Shown: positions 59,536-64,000 of the stretch, piece by piece
Numbering within the stretch: the first letter of the stretch is position 1
Layout: each line of letters begins with the position of its first letter
Program-made: the position numbers and the translations under genes
The notes under the pieces: generated by a model
What the model saw: the letters and a program-made list of their open reading frames with translations, nothing else
The model's database searches: none
What the model was told of the DNA's origin: nothing
Origin: Fallopia convolvulus
Taxonomy: Eukaryota; Streptophyta; Magnoliopsida; Caryophyllales; Polygonaceae
Assembly: GCA_964016875.1 (NCBI GenBank)
Contig: OZ024735.1
Coordinates: 2,844,469-2,908,468, forward strand
Direction: 5' to 3'
DNA: 64,000 nucleotides

Positions 59536-61292
59536 AGGTTTTGGTTCAAGTGATACCCACCCTTGTGGTGAGACTTTTGTCTTAAAGTGTGGACTAATCT
59601 CAACCATTAGATTTACATCATCACTATATAATGGATGGTCAAGATTTTTTGATTTTTTCATTTTTTTGATTTTTTGATTTTTTCATTTTTTTGATTTTTT
59701 TTACTTTTTTTTTTATTTTTTTTCGAAATTTTTTTCATATTTTTTATATTATATTCTTTGTTAAAAAAAGCTTTAAAAATATTAAATATGATAGTTCAAT
59801 TTTTATATACTACGAGTTCATTTTTATATACTAGAAGTTCAATTTTTTTATGTTAGGAGTTCAATTTTTCAATATTGTATGAGTTCAATTTTTATATTCT
59901 ACGAGTTCATTTTTTATCTATGATAAGTTCAATTTTTATGTGCTTTGAGTTCATTTTTAAAATAATTCGATTTTTGCAAAACTAAAAAAAATAAAAAAAA
60001 TAAAAAAAATAAAAAAAATGAAAAATAAAAATTATTGAAAAAAAGCTTTAAAACGATAAATATGACAATTCAATTTTTGTATACTACGAGTCCATTTTTA
60101 TACACTAGAAGTTAAACTTTTTATGTTAGGTGTTCAATTTTCAATATTGTGTGAGTTCAATTTTTATATTCTACAAGTTCATTTTTTATCTATGATAAGT
60201 TCAATTTTTATGTGCTTTGAGTTCATTTTTAAAATAATTCGATTTTCACAAAACTAAAACATAGCAAAAAAATAAAAATAAAAATAAAAAAAATAAAAAA
60301 ATAAAAAAAATTAATTTGTTTGAAAAAAGGCTTTAAAAATGTTAAATATGACAATTCAATTTTTATATACTACGAGTTCATTTTTATACAATAGAAGTTC
60401 AATTTTTTTATGTTAGGAGTTCAATTTTCAATATTGTATGAGTTCAATTTTATATTCTACGAGTTCATTTTTTATTTATGATAAGTTCAATTTTTACGTG
60501 CTTTGAGTTCATTTTTAAAATAATTCGATTTTCGCAAAACTAAAAAAAACTAAAAAAAATAAAAAAATAAAAAAATAAAAAAATAAAAAAATAAAAAAAT
60601 AAAAAAATAAAAAAATAAAAAAATAAAAAAAATAAAAAATAAATAAAAATAATTTTTTTGAAAAAAGGGTTTTAAAACGTTAAATATGACAGTTCAATTT
60701 TTATATACTACGAGTTCATTTTTATACACTAGAAGTTCAATTTTTTTATATTAGGAGTTCAATTTTCAATATTGTATGAGTTCAATTTTATATTCAACGA
60801 GTTCATTTTTTATTTATGATAAGTTCAATTTTTACGTGCTTTGAGTTCATTTTTAAAATAATTCGATTTTCGCAAAACTAAAAAAAAATAAAAAAAATAA
60901 AAAATAAAAAAATAAAAAAATAAAAAAAATAAAAATAAATTTTTTGAAAAAAGGGTTTTAAAACGTTAAATATGACAGTTCAATTTTTATATACTACGAG
61001 TTCATTTTTATACACTAGAAGTTCAATTTTTTTATATTAGGAGTTCAATTTTCAATATTGTATGAGTTCAATTTTTATATTCTACGAGTTCATTTTTTAT
61101 CTATGATAAGTTCAATTTTTTATGTGCTTTGAGTTCATTTTTTAAAATAATTCGATTTTCGCCAAAAAAAAAAAAATGAAAAAATCTTGATCATTGAATA
61201 CATAATAGAGGGGTAAATCCAATGGTTGAGATTAGTCCTCATTTTAAGCCTTAGATGTACCACAAGGGTGGTCCTCACTTGAACCATACCCT
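59536..61292. mobile_element. Non-autonomous DNA transposon, 1757 bp, with internal tandem repeats
   Basis: Inverted ends AGGTTTTGGTTCAAGTGA... and ...CACTTGAACCATACCCT extend over about 90 bp (shared 'acccttgtgg', 'gactaatctcaaccatt', 'tttac'). The perfect 8-bp duplication TATTAATA suggests the hAT superfamily. Internally there are five copies of a unit of about 290 bp, so most of the length is repeat. No gene is present. Confidence 0.88.
59790..61165 (+). repeat. Five tandem units of about 290 bp rich in 'gttcaatttttat'
   Basis: Units start near 59805, 60085, 60370, 60705 and 60998 ('tactacgagttcatttttat' in most, 'tactacgagtccatttttat' in the second). Each contains eight or nine 'agttca/t' sub-repeats and ends in an A-rich (AAAAAAT)n tract of variable length; the longest is at 60544-60650. 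Confidence 0.9.
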
Positions 61293-61429
61293 TATTAATA
61301 ATTGCAAAACAGGCTAACTAGTCAGGAAATTGAAGATAGCCTGACCCCTTACATCAGCAGATAAAAAGAGATAACACCCTCCAACGGGTCAAGCAATACA
61401 TTAAAATCTAGATTAAAAGAAAAAGCAAG

Positions 61430-61760
61430 AGAAGAAAGATACTACGTAGTCAGCTACAAAATTCGCTTCCAAATAAATATGACAAAACTAGATTTCCCAG
61501 TTTCTACAAATAAAGTCTTGACACCTGCGCAACAGGCTGTAGAGTGGATGACTACTCTCCATAGGTCGTCCTAGGAGTAAAACCACCAATTGTGAATCTA
61601 ATTCTAAAGAAACCCTCTTATAATCCCTACTCCAAGCAAGACTCAAACCTTTAACGACACTTCAAAGCTCTACCATAGGTACAGTACAGATTTCAATATT
61701 ATACATAAAGTCAATAAGCCACTTACCATCACTACCCGCCTAATTGTCAAGTTCTAGCAT
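61430..61760 (-). pseudogene. LINE-type RNase H remnant, decayed
   Basis: Minus strand reads VKGLSLAWSRDYKRVSLELD, then SQLVVLLLGRPMESSHPLYS and ANFVADYVV, the arrangement of the plant RNase H-like domain found at the end of LINE polyproteins (LE.DS...V, HP...L, AN.VAD). Several in-frame stops. No RT is next to it. Confidence 0.7.
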
Positions 61761-62632
61761 AGACTCCCATAGAATGGACATTTTAATTGAGAAAAGGCTT
61801 TGTAAAGAAGCATATAGTGTATTTTTTAAAACAATAAAGAAGCATAAAGTTAGCAACAAAACAAATGGGTAAATAAAGTGGCAATATATATATATTGACC
61901 GTGGACTGATCTCTTGGACTCTTGGAGTATTCCAATGAGCAGTTTTATATATTTTCTTTTAAAAAAATTATGTTTTGATGTCCCCATCAAATAATTATAG
62001 TTATATTTTTAATATTAAATGATCGAGATTAATTGATTAAAACATTAGTATATATTTCCGAAAAAATTCATAAAAGCTGGTCAAAAGTTTCATTTACTTA
62101 AACAGAAAGTGCTTTTGCCAAGCTTGATATCTTTTTATGAAACTTTTGCTAAATTATTGATCCGTTTTATTGCACGATAATTAATATTAAAATTTAAATT
62201 ATTTTTTAACGTTTTTTTCTAACTTATAATTTAAAGCATAGGTTAAACATACTATTTAAGGGAATTAAAATCATATAAAAAAATTGATAAATTTTTAAAA
62301 AAAATATAATTAATCCTAAATAAATATAAATTAATAAAAAATTATTTTCCTAACCTATGTCCAATGAGACATGTCTTGTAAAGATTCTAGAGCAACATTT
62401 TATAAGAAAATTTATTTTTTATAATATAAAGCTTATCAATAGTTTTTTTTACAAGGAGGAGAGTTTTAAGTTATCATGATTGGTACATCAGTAAGTACAA
62501 AATTTAATGTTATTTAATATCCTTATAATTGAGTTCCAAATATTTTTTATGAGGTAAGAAGTTGATGCGTTAGATATATTTGGTATATCGGGATGTTTTT
62601 TTTATCAAGTAAGAATTTGGTAAGAGGGTTGG
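61761..62632. other. Unassigned AT-rich DNA
   Basis: Runs of A/T with no gene, repeat pair or structural feature I can support. Confidence 0.5.
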
Positions 62633-63139
62633 TTACCCAATACCAGATACATCCCGAAGGATGAGAGCGTTAAGCTCTGAATGATTGGTTAAAGTCGCAG
62701 TTGGGTAGTGGTGTGCGAGTGTTGCAATTTTGTCTGCAACCATGTTTTCACTCCTGAATGTATGGGAGAATTTAACAGAATCTAAAGTTGAGCATGTAAT
62801 TTGAATGTCTGTAACAAGCATTTCAATTTCCCATGGACATATTCCTTCTTGGTGTAGCGCCTTGACAAGTGTGATATTATCACTTTCTAGTTCAAGTTTT
62901 CGGATGCCTAGTTGCATTGCCAGTTGGAGACCTTTGTATAAAGCTAGTATTTCTGCATGCAGTATGGTCTCATTCTCAATTCGTTCTGCCCCTAGTCTAT
63001 GTGTTTCTCCTCTGCTGTTTCTCAGAATAAAGTCGATGGTGGTACTTCCATTTTTTGTTTTTGATGCGTCTGTGTTTAGTTTGAACCATTCGTATCGTGT
63101 TTTTTTCCAATTGCTTCGTGCTCTATTTCTTCATTGATT
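62633..63139 (-). pseudogene. RNase H-like domain (LINE-derived), partial
   Basis: The frame is open from a stop at about 63140 to a TAA at 62633. It reads RYEWFKLNTDASKTKNGSTT (first catalytic Asp), then ETILHAEILALYKGLQLAMQ (Glu) and IRKLELESDNITLVKAL (Asp in ESDN), and ends HTFRSENMVADKIATLAHHY (fourth Asp). All four acidic positions are kept. Length about 168 residues. No start codon sits at a convincing place and no RT precedes it, so it is probably the end of a truncated LINE. A domesticated single-domain gene is possible but unsupported. Confidence 0.75.
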
Positions 63140-63689
63140 AGATGGTGATGTTGTATCTTTATTAGTTTTCATCTGATTACTTTGTGCGTTGGGATGTTGA
63201 TAGGAGTGGCAGCTGAACAATTCAGCTAAAATGTATAATAATCAAGAAGTGAATACAAAGACCGAGTAAGGTGAATTACAAGAACCGATTAAGAAATTGA
63301 AGTGAGAATGGGATTAGGATCGTCACAAGTACTCGCCTAGAACATCCACTAGGGATAAGAACTGGTTACTAACCAATTCTAAAGAGAAAGGGCAAACCGC
63401 CGCCAGAGAGATTCGAAATGGTGACCTCGGGATACTACCCTAATGACCCAACCGCCGAACCAAATGTCTGAATGGTAAAAAATCTCTCGACTTAAATTGA
63501 CTTAACTCTTGCTCACTTTGGGTGTTGTTTTACCAAGTTGGGTGTTCTTTTGGCCCACTGATGACTTACGCCTTGGAATCATGATTTAGGCTCGCACAAC
63601 TTGGTAAAAAATTTCTAATAACTTGGACATTATTTGCTGCCTTGGGACTTCGTGTTCTTTTTAGCATCAAGTGACATGGACTAAGTCCA
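63140..63689. other. Unassigned DNA, possible 3' end of the Copia element
   Basis: No gene. The phrase 'ttgggtgtt.tttt' recurs at 63518 and 63539. On the minus strand it would follow the Copia pol end, so an LTR edge may lie here, but no repeat partner is in the window. Confidence 0.35.
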
Positions 63690-63995
63690 AAGAATTATTG
63701 AACTTGTTTTACAACATTCTCAAAACTATGTATCTTCTCTAGCAGTATATCACTTGAAGCTACAAACTCCATAATCTCGTTAAATTTCACATGAATGTTC
63801 TTTGTTTGAGCACGATACACTTCTTACGTGTGACTGTCACAATGTAATTGAATTCTACCTTGCTCAACAGTCAACACTCAGCTCTACCACAAGTCTTCTA
63901 ACCTATAGTACTTTTTTTGGTTGTCTTTATCAATGCTATGTACTTTGCCTCAATGGTAGATAATGCAACAATAAATTTAATCACACATATACAAC
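63690..63995 (-). pseudogene. Ty1/copia RNase H C-terminal remnant
   Basis: Minus strand blocks IVALSTIEAKYIALIKTTKK, VEQGRIQLHCDSHT and AQTKNIHVKFNEIMEFVASS, then DILLEKIHSFENV, are the ordered C-terminal motifs of Copia pol (STTEAEY, LHCDSQSA, RTKHI). Frameshifts separate them. The element continues past the right edge of the window. Confidence 0.8.
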
Positions 63996-64000
63996 ATATA

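Noticed and set aside
1..64000. tRNA, rRNA, CRISPR or bacterial-type operon features
   Set aside because: No cloverleaf with A and B boxes, no rRNA sequence and no regular spaced direct repeats of CRISPR type were recognised; the only tRNA-related sequences are primer-binding sites.

Overview
The window is repeat-dominated nuclear DNA of a flowering plant. Signs of this are chromoviral Ty3/gypsy elements of the CRM and Tekay type, Mutator-like elements (MULEs) that carry plant mobile domain (PMD) genes, plant-style introns, TTTAGGG-like interstitial repeats and a fragment of a plant MET1 DNA methyltransferase. Eudicot is my guess; I cannot name the species. I found no intact host gene, no tRNA, rRNA or CRISPR, and no intact transposon gene. 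Almost everything can be read as a stack of nested insertions.

Layout. 1-1501: end of a long LTR (family B). 1502-31306: remains of a minus-strand Tekay-type chromovirus (LTR, chromodomain/integrase tail, gag start, second LTR followed by another polypurine tract), interrupted by a truncated CRM-type element (4390-7289) and by a 21.4-kb insertion at 7782-29160. That insertion has hAT-like ends (TAGGGCTGGG) and a perfect 8-bp target duplication GGTCAGCT. Inside the hAT ends sits a giant MULE (about 7933-28862), which in turn holds a MULE with very long inverted repeats (20490-23630), which holds a further MULE-type MITE (21488-22519).

The giant MULE is the most interesting object. It carries a seven-exon PMD gene on the plus strand (8331-14348), a convergent five-exon gene on the minus strand for a MULE transposase fused to SWIM, AT-hook and OTU-protease-like domains (25150-28542), a small unidentified ORF (23940-24266), and two exons plus the intervening intron of a captured MET1 catalytic domain (19985-20310). 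Both main genes carry point lesions, so this copy is probably not autonomous. A second, unrelated-looking and more decayed MULE (47285-51905) has the same plan: PMD gene rightward, transposase leftward.

32332-42447 is a complete but dead CRM-type retrotransposon (two LTRs, PBS, PPT, 5-bp target duplication CAAGA) split by a foldback element (36961-38983). 43187-46357 is a TG...CA long LTR on the minus strand and about 53015-55800 a related one on the plus strand. 52297-53006 is a small hAT element with a perfect 8-bp duplication. The right end holds a gag-like pseudogene, a 1.76-kb element with a perfect 8-bp duplication and internal tandem repeats (59536-61292), two RNase H remnants of the LINE type and a Copia RNase H remnant.

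How the parts relate: nothing here looks like a host pathway. The recurring theme is transposons that carry chromatin- or ubiquitin-related cargo (PMD, OTU, AT-hooks, MET1 piece). Whether that cargo helps the MULE against silencing is inference.
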